A stretch of DNA of 64,000 nt from Nonomuraea gerenzanensis (GTDB lineage: Bacteria > Actinomycetota > Actinomycetes > Streptosporangiales > Streptosporangiaceae): positions 4,526,001-4,590,000 of the forward strand of contig NZ_CP084058.1 of the NCBI RefSeq assembly GCF_020215645.1. Reading direction: 5' to 3'. Position numbers and translations under genes: made by a program. Position 1 is the first letter of the stretch. The number at the start of each line of letters is the position of its first letter. The notes under the pieces are model-generated. The model saw nothing but the letters and a program-made list of their open reading frames with translations. It ran no database searches and was not told the DNA's origin. Of the stretch, positions 39,469-47,474 are shown piece by piece.

Positions 39469-40593
39469 ATGCGCGACGAGGACACGTTCGAGGAGATGCT
39501 CACGGAGCTGGCCCGCCGCCGCGAGGAGTTCCGCGAGCTGCGTTACGTCCCCAAGGACTTCATCGACCGGCTCAAACGGCTCGGCCTCTACCGGGTCTCC
39601 ACGCCGCGCCGCTTCGGCGGCGAGCCGATGCCGCCGGCCGAGTTCCTGCGCAGGATCGAGCGCATCTCGGCCGTGGACGGCTCGACCGGATGGGTGGCCA
39701 GTTTCGGCGCCCAGCTCGTCTACCTCGGCTCGCTGCCGCTGGAGACCCAGGCCGCCCTGTACGCCGACGGCCCCGACGTCGTGCTGGCCGGCGGCCTGTA
39801 CCCCGTCCAGGAGGCCACCCCCACCGAGCGCGGCTTCCTGCTCAACGGCCGGTGGCGGTTCGCCAGCGGCTGCATGGCCGCCGACGTGCTCGTCGTCGGC
39901 ATCCCCGGCGACGACTCCACCTCCGGCAAGCCGCGCGGGGCGCTGGTGCGGCCCGAGCGGCTGGAGATCGTCCGCGAGTGGGACGTCGTCGGCATGCGGG
40001 GCACCGGCTCCTTCGACCTGATCGCCCGCGACGTCGAGATCAGCCGGCACTGGACGTTCATCCGCGGCGGCACCCCGGTGATCGACGAGCCGCTCTACCG
40101 CTACCCCGCCATCACCTACGCCGCCCAGTCGTTCTCGATCGTCTCCGCCGGCGTCGCCCGCGCCGCCCTCGACCTCGCCGAGCGGGAGGGCGGCGGACGG
40201 GCGAGCATCACCGGCGCCCCGCGTGCGGCCGACCGCCCCTACTACCGCGCCGGCATCGCCGAGGCCGAGGCCACGCTGCGCGCCGCCCGCGCCTACTTCT
40301 ACGAGGCCGCCGAGGAGGCGTGGCAGGCGCTCCTCGACGGCCGTCCGGTCAGCGACGAGCAGAACGCGCACCTGCGCCTGTCGGCCACCCACCTGGCCAG
40401 GACGGCGGCGGAGGTGGTCGCCAAGGTCGTCTCGCTGTCGGGCACGGCGGCGATCTACCGCGACCACCCGCTGCAGGCGCTGCTGGGGGACGCGCTGGTG
40501 CCGCAGGAGCACGCCTTCCTCAGCCCGGCGATGTACGACGCCGCGGGCGCCGTCCTGATGGGCCTGCCTCCCACGGTCCCGGCGTTCCGCTGA
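39469..40593 (+). CDS. Acyl-CoA dehydrogenase-fold flavoprotein (HsaA-like)
   Basis: 374 aa. Acyl-CoA dehydrogenase fold with FGGEPMPPAEFLRRIERIS, DGSTGWV and RWRFASGCMAADVLVVG. The group resembles class D flavin monooxygenases such as HsaA rather than true dehydrogenases; no catalytic Glu is obvious. Substrate unknown. ATG 39469 has an upstream GAGGAGC. Ends just before an array of 8-bp repeats. Confidence 0.83.
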   Translation: MRDEDTFEEMLTELARRREEFRELRYVPKDFIDRLKRLGLYRVSTPRRFGGEPMPPAEFLRRIERISAVDGSTGWVASFGAQLVYLGSLPLETQAALYADGPDVVLAGGLYPVQEATPTERGFLLNGRWRFASGCMAADVLVVGIPGDDSTSGKPRGALVRPERLEIVREWDVVGMRGTGSFDLIARDVEISRHWTFIRGGTPVIDEPLYRYPAITYAAQSFSIVSAGVARAALDLAEREGGGRASITGAPRAADRPYYRAGIAEAEATLRAARAYFYEAAEEAWQALLDGRPVSDEQNAHLRLSATHLARTAAEVVAKVVSLSGTAAIYRDHPLQALLGDALVPQEHAFLSPAMYDAAGAVLMGLPPTVPAFR

Positions 40594-40600
40594 CCCGCGC

Positions 40601-40664
40601 CCGGAACGCCGGAACGCCGGAACGCCGGAACGCCGGAACGCCGGAACGCCGGAACGCTAGAACG
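40601..40664. repeat. 8-bp tandem repeat (8 units) running into a stop codon
   Basis: Seven exact CCGGAACG units (40601-40656), then CTAGAACG (40657-40664), which holds the stop codon (TAG, minus strand) of the adjacent DinB-like gene. The array fills the whole gap between two convergent genes. Confidence 0.9.
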
Positions 40665-41403
40665 CGCTGTGCGCCAGCCAGTGCTCCAGCAGCGCCCGGT
40701 CCCCGCTGACCTCGGCGGCCGGCGCCCGCCGCGAGAGCACCAGCATGATCTCGGTCACCGTCCCCGACACCACCACGTCACCGGGCCCGTTCCCGCGCTC
40801 CCACCGCAGCCCCTCCGGCATCCGGCTGATCACCCAGCCGTCCATCCCGCGCGGCCGGAACGCCAGCCGCTGCCCCGCCCCCCGCATCAGCGCCAGCTCC
40901 GGCTTGAACGTCTCCACCCGCGGGTGCGTCATCAGCTCTGCCCCCTCGGTGATGACGTCGGCCGCCAGGTCATCGGCGATCACGTACCGGGCCCCGGTCG
41001 TCAGCGCCGCGTCGTAGTGGTGGATCGCGCTCTCGCAGCACATCCTGCGCAGCCAGAACACCGCAGGCACCGGCCCCACGAACGACCACACCTCACTGTC
41101 CGGCCCCACCTTCCGCACGGCCTCGACCAGCTCCTCGGCGCCCGCCCGCAGCCACGCCCCCCACTCGGCGGGAGCGCCGGGATCCACCTTCGCCGGATCG
41201 GGCGCCGGCGCCGGCACCCCCTTGCGCACCAGCTCGGCCGCCCACCGGTCGGCCTGCCCGACGTGCGCGACCAGCGTCCGCAGCCGCCACTCGGGGCACG
41301 TCGGCACCACGGCCTCCGGATCGCCCCCGGCCACCGCCCCGGCGAACCCCTCCGTCTGCTCCCGCAGCCCCGCCACGAGCCGCGCGAAATCCAGAGTCGG
41401 CAT
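40657..41403 (-). CDS. Maleylpyruvate isomerase-like (mycothiol-dependent, DinB-fold) protein
   Basis: 248 aa of the actinobacterial TIGR03083-type family (mycothiol-dependent maleylpyruvate isomerase N-domain). Metal-binding pattern: TCPEWRLRTLVAHVGQADRWA (about 36-56) and ESAIHHYDA (about 130-138). Function probably a thiol-dependent isomerase or transferase. ATG 41403 is set by AAGGAG 8 nt upstream; GTG 41412 is less likely. Driven by a MerR-type promoter shared with the divergent regulator. Confidence 0.8.
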   Translation of the reverse strand: MPTLDFARLVAGLREQTEGFAGAVAGGDPEAVVPTCPEWRLRTLVAHVGQADRWAAELVRKGVPAPAPDPAKVDPGAPAEWGAWLRAGAEELVEAVRKVGPDSEVWSFVGPVPAVFWLRRMCCESAIHHYDAALTTGARYVIADDLAADVITEGAELMTHPRVETFKPELALMRGAGQRLAFRPRGMDGWVISRMPEGLRWERGNGPGDVVVSGTVTEIMLVLSRRAPAAEVSGDRALLEHWLAHSAF

Positions 41404-41442
41404 GGACGTCACTCCTTTTCCTCTTCCCTCGGGTACGCCGTT

Positions 41443-41474
41443 ACCGTAGGAACTCCAGTCGGGTGGAGGTTCAA
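41443..41474 (-). promoter_or_regulatory. MerR-type promoter with 20-bp spacer and inverted repeat
   Basis: On the minus strand TTGAAC (41474-41469) and TACGGT (41448-41443) are 20 bp apart. The spacer holds the inverted repeat CTCCA-6 nt-TGGAG. An over-long spacer with a centred palindrome is the hallmark of promoters untwisted by MerR-family activators. The MerR gene starts at the other edge of the same site. Confidence 0.7.
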
Positions 41475-42389
41475 GTGCTGCTGCGCGATGAGTCGCTCGG
41501 GATCGGGGAGCTGGCCCGGCTGACGGGTGCCCCGGTGCGCACCATCCGCTTCTACTGCGACGAGGGCCTCATCACCTCGGTGCGCAGCACGGGCAACCAT
41601 CGCAGGTTCGGCCACGAGGCCGTCGAACGGCTCGTCCTGGTCAGGCGGCTGCGCGCGCTCGGCCTCGGCCTGACCGCGATCGCGCACGTGCTCAGCGGCG
41701 AACGGTCGATGGCCGAGGCGGTGTCCGCCGAGCGGGCCGCCCTCGACGCGCGGCTCGCGGAGCTGGCCTGGCGGCGCGCCGCACTGCGCGCCGTCGAGGA
41801 GGCCGGCCCCACCGAGCGGGCCGCCCGGCTGGAGCTGCTGGCCGCCGTGGAGGACGCGGGCGCCGCGCGCGAGCGGCTGGTCCAGTTCTGGCGGCGGCAG
41901 CTGGTCTCGCCCGTCTCCGACGGGATCTACGCCTCGTTCCTGTCCATGGCCGTGCCCCAGCCGCCCGCCGACCCGACCCCGCTCCAGGTCGTCGCGTACG
42001 CCGAGCTCGTCCGCCTCGCCGGGGACCGGTCGCTGAGCACCGGGCTGCGCGCCAGGGCGCTGGCCAACGCCCGCACCATCGGCGACGAGGACACCTTGAT
42101 GCACGGCGTCGGTGAGGCGGTGACGCTGGCCGCGCCGTGCGTGGTCGCCGGGGAGGCGCCGCGGGAGGGGCCCGAGCTGGACCGGTTCGTGGCCGCGCAC
42201 GCCGCCGTCCGGGGGCGGGGGGACAAACCTGATTTCCGGCGTGAGCTGCTGGGGATCGTGGCGGCCGATCGGGATCCGCGGGTGCGGCGGTACTGGCGGC
42301 TGGTGGGGGAGGTGAGCGGGGAGGAGGCCACGATCGGGGCCATGGTGGCCTGGCTGACCGACTCGCTCGAACGTTCCGTCAGCCGGTGA
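41475..42389 (+). CDS. MerR-family transcriptional regulator
   Basis: 304 aa. N-terminal MerR winged helix (about 8-75: LGIGELARLTGAPVRTIRFY, then RRFGHEAVERLVLVRRL), a coiled-coil linker (about 78-115) and a large C-terminal domain of unknown ligand. GTG 41475 is fixed by GGAGG at 41465-41469; an upstream in-frame GTG at 41463 lacks a site. Likely activates the divergent mycothiol-isomerase-like gene. Confidence 0.87.
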   Translation: MLLRDESLGIGELARLTGAPVRTIRFYCDEGLITSVRSTGNHRRFGHEAVERLVLVRRLRALGLGLTAIAHVLSGERSMAEAVSAERAALDARLAELAWRRAALRAVEEAGPTERAARLELLAAVEDAGAARERLVQFWRRQLVSPVSDGIYASFLSMAVPQPPADPTPLQVVAYAELVRLAGDRSLSTGLRARALANARTIGDEDTLMHGVGEAVTLAAPCVVAGEAPREGPELDRFVAAHAAVRGRGDKPDFRRELLGIVAADRDPRVRRYWRLVGEVSGEEATIGAMVAWLTDSLERSVSR

Positions 42390-42421
42390 GGCCCTGGGCG
42401 GCCGCAGAAGTTCCCTCGGAT

Positions 42422-42524
42422 GCTGGCGTCGCGCCGCCCGCTGGCGTCGGCCGGTGGCGTCGCGTCGGTCGTCGGCGTCGCGTCGGCTGGTGGCGTTGCG
42501 TCGCCCGCCCGCGTCGCGTCGGCC
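42422..42524. repeat. 18-bp imperfect tandem repeat between MerR and MFS genes
   Basis: Four consecutive 18-bp units (42453, 42471, 42489, 42507) of the form GGTGGCGTCGCGTCGGTC with few changes, preceded by one more unit (42422-42439) and a partial one. It fills most of the 148-bp gap between two convergent genes. No coding sense. Confidence 0.75.
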
Positions 42525-42537
42525 GCGGGACGTTGCT

Positions 42538-43842
42538 TCACGCGCTCACGCGGAGGGCGGCCGGGGCGCGCCTGCGTCGCGTCACGAGTACGGCGAGGGC
42601 GGCCAGCAGCAGCCAGGCCGACGTCATGACGATCAGCCACGTCCAGCCCGCCTGCCCGTAGACGACCGCCCCCGCGGTGCCGCCCGCGCCGCTGCCGAGG
42701 TAGTAACACAGCGTGTAGACGCCGGCGGCCCTGCCCCGGGCGGGCGGTGGCGCGTCGGCGGTCACCCAGGCGTTGGCGATGGCGTGCGCGGCGAAGAACC
42801 CGGCGGTCAGGACGGCGAAACCGAGCGCGATGACGGGCAACGACGGATGCGCGGTCAGCACCGACCCCACCACCGTCACCGCCAGCGCCCCCACCAGCGC
42901 CGTGGTCCGCCCCATGCGCGCGGCCAACCGCCCTGCGGCGGCCGAGGACGCGGTGCCCATGGCGTAGGAGAGGAACACCAGCGAGGCGGCGGCCGGGCTG
43001 AGCGAGATCGGCGGCGCGGCCAGCCGGAAACCGGCCGCGTTGTAGAGCGCCACGAACGCCCCCATCGCCAGCGCCCCCACGGCGAACGGCGCCACCAGCC
43101 CCAACCCGAGCCGCACCCCACCCCCGCCGCGCCCGCTCACGTCGCGCCCGCTCACGTCGCGCTCCACAACGGCGTCAGCACCGCGACCAGCGCCATCACC
43201 GCGCAGTCCGCCACCACCTTCACCGGTCGCGCTAGCGCTGCTAGGTTCGCTAGCGCTGCTCTCTCCACGCGGCAGTGCCACCACCGTGAACAACGAGCAC
43301 ACCAGCGCCACCCCGGCCACCGCCACCAGCGCCCCGTGCCACCCCAGCGGCCCGGCGGCGAAGCCCGCCCCGAGCCGCCCCAGCATGCCGCCGACCGAGT
43401 TACCCGCGATCATCGCCCCCACCGCCCCCGCCAGCCGGGCCGTACCGACCTGATCGGCCAGATACGCAGCCGCTACCCCGGCGAACCCGGCGATCGCCAC
43501 CCCCTGCACCCCCCGCATCACCAGGAACACCGCAAAAGACGGCGCCAGCGGCAGCAACAGCCCGATCACCGCCGACACCACCACCGACCAGAGGATCACC
43601 CGCCGCCGCCCGACCACCCCCGCCAGCCACGCCAGCGGCAGCACCGCCACGGCCAGGGACGCGGTCGCCACCCCGATCGCGAGTGAGGCGCTGCCCGGGT
43701 CCAGCCCGTACGCCGTGGCGAGCTGGGGCAGCACCGGCTGGGGCGCGTACAGGAGGGCGAAGGACGACAGCCCGGCCGCCGCCACGGCCGCGCTCGCCCG
43801 CCGCGTGTCGACGATCGGCTCGGAAGCTTGGAGAACCACCAC
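42538..43842 (-). CDS. MFS transporter (YnfM-like efflux)
   Basis: About 434 aa, twelve predicted membrane helices with the MFS loop AGVVGRRRVI (about 80-90) and a central cytoplasmic insert rich in Ser/Gly/Arg (about 200-250) containing duplicated RDVSG and SSAS elements from 15-bp DNA repeats. Start uncertain: GTG 43842 or 43839, or TTG 43860. Divergent from a LysR gene, the usual arrangement for an inducible drug exporter. Confidence 0.85.
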   Translation of the reverse strand: MVVLQASEPIVDTRRASAAVAAAGLSSFALLYAPQPVLPQLATAYGLDPGSASLAIGVATASLAVAVLPLAWLAGVVGRRRVILWSVVVSAVIGLLLPLAPSFAVFLVMRGVQGVAIAGFAGVAAAYLADQVGTARLAGAVGAMIAGNSVGGMLGRLGAGFAAGPLGWHGALVAVAGVALVCSLFTVVALPRGESSASEPSSASATGEGGGGLRGDGAGRGADAVVERDVSGRDVSGRGGGGVRLGLGLVAPFAVGALAMGAFVALYNAAGFRLAAPPISLSPAAASLVFLSYAMGTASSAAAGRLAARMGRTTALVGALAVTVVGSVLTAHPSLPVIALGFAVLTAGFFAAHAIANAWVTADAPPPARGRAAGVYTLCYYLGSGAGGTAGAVVYGQAGWTWLIVMTSAWLLLAALAVLVTRRRRAPAALRVSA

Positions 43843-43892
43843 CCCCCAAACGCTAAGCAAGGCTAATAAATACGTCTAATACGCTGATGGGC

Positions 43893-43898
43893 GATAAT
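43893..43898 (+). promoter_or_regulatory. -10 box of a leaderless LysR gene
   Basis: GATAAT lies 7 nt before GTG 43906. The upstream 35 bp are AT-rich and hold a direct repeat AATACG-3 nt-AATACG that may be part of the LysR autoregulatory site shared with the MFS gene. Confidence 0.5.
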
Positions 43899-43905
43899 TC
43901 ATACC

Positions 43906-44853
43906 GTGGTGGATGAATCGGATGACCGGCTGGCCGCCCGGCTGGCGCCGGCCCTCGCGCTGCTGGCCGCCGTGGGCGAGACCGGGCACGTGACGCGCGC
44001 GGCCGAGCTGCTCGGCATCCCGCAGCCCACCGCCAGCCGAAGGCTCGCCGCCCTGGCCGAGGTCGTGGGGGCGCCGCTCGTCCAGCCGTCCGGCCGGGGC
44101 ATCCGCCTGACCAGGGCGGGCCGTACGCTGGCCGCCGCCTCCACCCGCGCCCTGGCCACCATGACCGCCGCCGCCCGCGAGGTGCGGGAGGAGATCGACC
44201 CCGGCAGCGGCCGTATCGTCCTCGGGTTCCTGCACCTGCTCGGGCGCACGCTGGTGCCGTCCCTCATCGGCGGGTTCAGGGAGCGCAACCCGGGCATCCG
44301 CTTCAGCCTGTCGCAGGGGTCGCGGCAGGACATGCTGGACGCGCTGCGCGCGGGCGAGATCGACCTGGTGTTCGTGGCTCCCATGCCGCTCGACGACCCC
44401 GACCTCGTCAGCCACCCGCTGGCCGACCAGGAGCTGGTACTGTGCGCGCCGCCGTCACACCGCCTGGCCGCCAGGGAGCGGGTGCGGGCCGCCGAGCTGG
44501 CGGGGGAGGAGCTGGTGACGCTGGAGCACGGGTACGGGCTGCGGCAGATCACCGACGACCTGTGCGCGGCGGCCGGGTTCGAGCCGCGGATCGCGTTCGA
44601 GGGGCAGGAGTCGGAGACCGTGCGGGGGCTGGTGGCGACCGGGCTGGGCGTGGCCGTCCTGCCCCGGTCGGATCAGCCGCCCACGGGCGGGGTGGTGGAG
44701 ATCCCGCTGTCACCGCCCCTGTACCGGACCGTCGGCGTCAGCTGGCCCGCCGGGGAGCGGCTCACGCCGGCCGTCCGCGCCTTCCGCGACCACGTCCGCT
44801 CCCACCACCTCGCCGGCCTCGGCCGCGCCTTCCGCCCCGCGACCGGCGTGTGA
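43906..44853 (+). CDS. LysR-family transcriptional regulator
   Basis: 315 aa. N-terminal LysR helix-turn-helix (about 18-75: GHVTRAAELLGIPQPTASRR) and a periplasmic-binding-like effector domain (about 98-300). GTG 43906 or the adjacent GTG 43909. Divergent from the MFS gene it probably controls. Its last codons form the first unit of a 34-bp tandem repeat. Confidence 0.9.
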   Translation: MVDESDDRLAARLAPALALLAAVGETGHVTRAAELLGIPQPTASRRLAALAEVVGAPLVQPSGRGIRLTRAGRTLAAASTRALATMTAAAREVREEIDPGSGRIVLGFLHLLGRTLVPSLIGGFRERNPGIRFSLSQGSRQDMLDALRAGEIDLVFVAPMPLDDPDLVSHPLADQELVLCAPPSHRLAARERVRAAELAGEELVTLEHGYGLRQITDDLCAAAGFEPRIAFEGQESETVRGLVATGLGVAVLPRSDQPPTGGVVEIPLSPPLYRTVGVSWPAGERLTPAVRAFRDHVRSHHLAGLGRAFRPATGV

Positions 44854-45024
44854 GAGCCGCGCCTTCCGCCCCGCGACCGGCGTGTGAGAGCCGCGCCTTC
44901 CGCCCCGCGACCGGCGTGTGAGAGCCGCGCCTTCCGCCCCGCGACCGGCGTGTGAGAGCCGCGCCTTCCGCCCCGCGACCGGCGTGTGAGAGCCGCGCCT
45001 TCCGCCCCGCGACCGGCGTGTGAG
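44822..45024. repeat. 34-bp perfect tandem repeat (about 6 copies) starting inside the LysR gene
   Basis: The motif GACCGGCGTG recurs at 44841, 44875, 44909, 44943, 44977 and 45011, an exact 34-bp period. The first copy encodes the last codons and stop (44851-44853) of the LysR gene; five follow it. 34 is not a multiple of 3 and there are no spacers, so it is neither coding nor a CRISPR array. Confidence 0.95.
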
Positions 45025-45072
45025 TGCCGGTGATGCGGCCCGGGCGGCAGGGCGTTGCGCCAGACTGGGCCC

Positions 45073-45426
45073 ATGACACATGACGGGGATGCGGGGGTTC
45101 CTGGCTCGCTGGCGCAGGTCCTGGCGGAGGTGGCGGCCGAACGGGCGGCCCAGGACGCCCGGTTCGGCATGCAACTGCTGCCGGACGGCACCGGCGGCGA
45201 CGGTACGGTGGCCGCCTCGAACCTGGCCAGGGACGCCACGGACACCGCGTCCAGGGGCGGCGCGCTGACCTGGCGGCACATCTTGGCCGAGGAGGTCATG
45301 GAGGCGTTCGCCGAATCGGATCCGGACCGGCTGCGGGCGGAGCTCATCCAGGTGGCCGCCGTGGCGGTCAAGTGGACCCAGGCTCTGGATCGTCGTCCGC
45401 CCGGGGGGTCGCGGGCGTCGGCTTAG
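45073..45426 (+). CDS. MazG-like / NTP-pyrophosphatase-like small protein
   Basis: 117 aa. All-helical protein with AERAAQDARFGMQ and the core RHILAEEVMEAFAESDPDRLRAELIQVAAVAVKW, as in actinobacterial and phage proteins related to all-alpha NTP pyrophosphatases; the EExxE-like metal site is partly visible (AEEVMEAF). CAGACT at 45061-45066 lies 6 nt before ATG 45073, so the gene is probably leaderless. Confidence 0.72.
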   Translation: MTHDGDAGVPGSLAQVLAEVAAERAAQDARFGMQLLPDGTGGDGTVAASNLARDATDTASRGGALTWRHILAEEVMEAFAESDPDRLRAELIQVAAVAVKWTQALDRRPPGGSRASA

Positions 45427-45553
45427 GTTCTACAGAAGCTTGACGGCGAGCATTGGGCTTGTCGAATGAGCGGAACGGCTGAGCAGGCTGAGGAGTCCGC
45501 CGGGATGTGGTCCGGTGAGGGTGAGAGGCGACGGGGGCTGGTCCTACCTCTGA

Positions 45554-45591
45554 CTACACATCATTGACGGGCTCTCCATTCTGTGTAGAAG
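45554..45591 (+). promoter_or_regulatory. Promoter with flanking inverted repeat ahead of the acyl-CoA ligase gene
   Basis: TTGACG (45564-45569) and TAGAAG (45586-45591) with a 16-bp spacer. A 7-bp inverted repeat CTACACA (45554-45560) / TGTGTAG (45582-45588) brackets the promoter and could be a repressor site. Confidence 0.45.
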
Positions 45592-45628
45592 ATTTGGCAA
45601 CGATCGCCACCTGCGGATGGGGACGGCC

Positions 45629-47332
45629 ATGACGTCCGAGTCGTTCAACGCCAGCGTCTATCTCACCGACCGCCAGGTCGAGGCGGGCCGGGGCGGCCAC
45701 GTCGCGATCACCGGCCCCGCCGGCACGCTCACCTACGCCCAGCTCGCCACGCGGGTCGCGGAGCTGGCCACCGGGCTGCGGGAGCTGGGTGTCAGGCCGG
45801 AGGAGCGGGTTCTGCTCGTGATGTCCGACCGGCCCGAGACCGTGGTCACCATCTTGGCCGTGATGCGGATGGGCGCGGTCGCGGTGCCGGTGTCCACCAT
45901 GTACAACGCGGCCGAGCTGGGCGATCTCATCAGGGACTCGCGGGCGCGGCTGGTCGTGGCGACCCCCGAGTTCGAGGACGTCGTGCGCGCGGCCATGGCC
46001 GGTGCCCCCGAGGCGAGCCGGCTGCTGGTGACCGGTGAGGAGTGGGCCGAGGTGCTGGCGGCGGGGCGGCCGGCCGGACCGGCGTACGACACCTGGCGGG
46101 ACTCACCCGCGCTGTGGCTCTACACCTCGGGCACGACCGGCGCGCCCAAGGCCGCGATGCACCGGCACGGTGCGATCAGGGACGTCTACGAGACGTACGG
46201 GCGGCAGGTGCTCGGGATCCGGCCGGAGGATCGGTGCCTGTCGGTGGCGCGGCTGTTCTTCGCGTACGGGATCGGCAACTCGATGTTCTTCCCCCTGGCG
46301 GCGGGCGCCACCGCGATTCTCGACCCGGCCAGGCCGACACCGGCGGGGGTGATCGCGCGGGTGGCGGAGGAACGCCCCACGCTGTTCTTCGCCGGCCCCA
46401 CCTTCTTCGCGGCCCTGCTCGCCACCGAGCCCACCGGACCCGCCGAACGCCCCCAGCCTGCCGACCGGCCGCAGCCCACCGAGCCCACCGGACCCACCGA
46501 GCCCACCGGACCCGCCGAGCGCCCCCAGCCTGCCGAGCGCCCCCAGCCCGCCGAGCGCCCCCGGTCCGCTGAGCATCCCCAGCCCACCGAGGCCGCCGAG
46601 TCTCCCGCCGAGAACCCCTTCGCCTCGGTACGGCTGGCCGTCTCCGCCGGTGAGGCGCTGCCCGCCGAGATCTACCGCCGGTTCACCGGCCGCTTCGGCG
46701 TGGACGTCATCGACGGCCTCGGCTCCACGGAGGCGCTGCACATCTTCATCTCCAACCGCCCCGGCCAGGTACGCCCCGGCACGTCCGGCACCGTGGTCCC
46801 CGGCTACGAGGCCCGCCTCCTCGACGAGCACGGTTCCCTCGCCGGGGTGGGCGAGCCCGGCCAGCTGTACGTGCGCGGCGACTCGATCGCCACCGGCTAC
46901 TGGTGCCGCACGGCGACCACCCGGCAGGTGTTCCAGGGGGAGTGGCTGCGTACCGGGGACACCTACGTCCTGGAGGAGGACGGGTCCTACCGCTGCCTCG
47001 GCCGCTCCAACGACATGATCAAGGCGGGCGGGATCTGGGTGTCGCCGATGGAGGTCGAGGCGCGGTTGCTCCAGCACGAGTCGGTGGCGGAGTGCGCGGT
47101 GGTGGCCTACATCGACGGGGAGGGGCTGGAGAAGCCGGTGGCCTGCGTGGTGCCCGCCCCCGGGCGGCGGGTGGACGCGGGGGAGCTGATCGGGTTCTGC
47201 CGGGACGGGCTGGCGTCGTTCAAGCGGCCTCGTGAGGTGCTGGTGCTGGACGAGCTGCCCAAGACGGCGACCGGCAAGATCCAGCGCGTGGTGGTCCGCC
47301 GCCTCGCCGCCGACCGCCTGGACAAGGGCTGA
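45629..47332 (+). CDS. Benzoate-CoA ligase-like acyl-CoA synthetase
   Basis: 567 aa. Adenylate-forming enzyme: P-loop YTSGTTGAPKAAMH (about 165-178), LFFAYGIGNSMFFPLAAGAT typical of benzoate-CoA ligases, GSTE, RTGDTY and the C-terminal Lys in TATGKIQR. It activates an aromatic or other carboxylate to its CoA thioester. Odd feature: a Pro/Glu/Thr-rich insert of about 60 residues (about 268-329) built from repeats of PAERPQ and PTEPTG, placed before the conserved SAGEALP. ATG 45629 has GGGGAC 6 nt upstream; ATG 45617 is an alternative. Confidence 0.88.
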   Translation: MTSESFNASVYLTDRQVEAGRGGHVAITGPAGTLTYAQLATRVAELATGLRELGVRPEERVLLVMSDRPETVVTILAVMRMGAVAVPVSTMYNAAELGDLIRDSRARLVVATPEFEDVVRAAMAGAPEASRLLVTGEEWAEVLAAGRPAGPAYDTWRDSPALWLYTSGTTGAPKAAMHRHGAIRDVYETYGRQVLGIRPEDRCLSVARLFFAYGIGNSMFFPLAAGATAILDPARPTPAGVIARVAEERPTLFFAGPTFFAALLATEPTGPAERPQPADRPQPTEPTGPTEPTGPAERPQPAERPQPAERPRSAEHPQPTEAAESPAENPFASVRLAVSAGEALPAEIYRRFTGRFGVDVIDGLGSTEALHIFISNRPGQVRPGTSGTVVPGYEARLLDEHGSLAGVGEPGQLYVRGDSIATGYWCRTATTRQVFQGEWLRTGDTYVLEEDGSYRCLGRSNDMIKAGGIWVSPMEVEARLLQHESVAECAVVAYIDGEGLEKPVACVVPAPGRRVDAGELIGFCRDGLASFKRPREVLVLDELPKTATGKIQRVVVRRLAADRLDKG

Positions 47333-47406
47333 TCACCTGGACGAGGGCTGACCGCCTGGACGAGGGCTGACCGCTTGGACAAGGGCTGATCGCCTGGACG
47401 AGGGCT
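47312..47406. repeat. 19-bp tandem repeat (5 copies) spanning the ligase stop codon
   Basis: Units start at 47312, 47331, 47350, 47369 and 47388, each close to GACCGCCTGGACGAGGGCT. The first carries the last ligase codons; the stop TGA (47330-47332) lies on the unit junction. Degenerate remnants continue to about 47440. Confidence 0.9.
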
Positions 47407-47434
47407 GACCGCCTGAGGCAATGGAGAGGGCTGA

Positions 47435-47456
47435 CCGCCCGGCCGATACCGGGCGG
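47435..47456. terminator. Terminator hairpin between convergent ligase and methyltransferase genes
   Basis: Perfect 8-bp stem CCGCCCGG/CCGGGCGG (47435-47442 and 47449-47456) with a 6-nt loop, midway between two convergent stops. No U-tract. Confidence 0.65.
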
Positions 47457-47474
47457 GAGCAGCGGGCGCAGCCG

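Noticed and set aside
42454..43686. Plus-strand His/Arg-rich frame opposite the MFS transporter
   Set aside because: Shadow; the minus strand encodes twelve plausible membrane helices.
44822..45024. CRISPR array
   Set aside because: Units are directly adjacent with no unique spacers, and there are no cas genes.
44762..45279. Minus-strand frames with repeated Arg/Gly-rich units across the 34-bp array
   Set aside because: Artefact of the 34-bp tandem repeat: all three frames are read cyclically. No start signal or family match.
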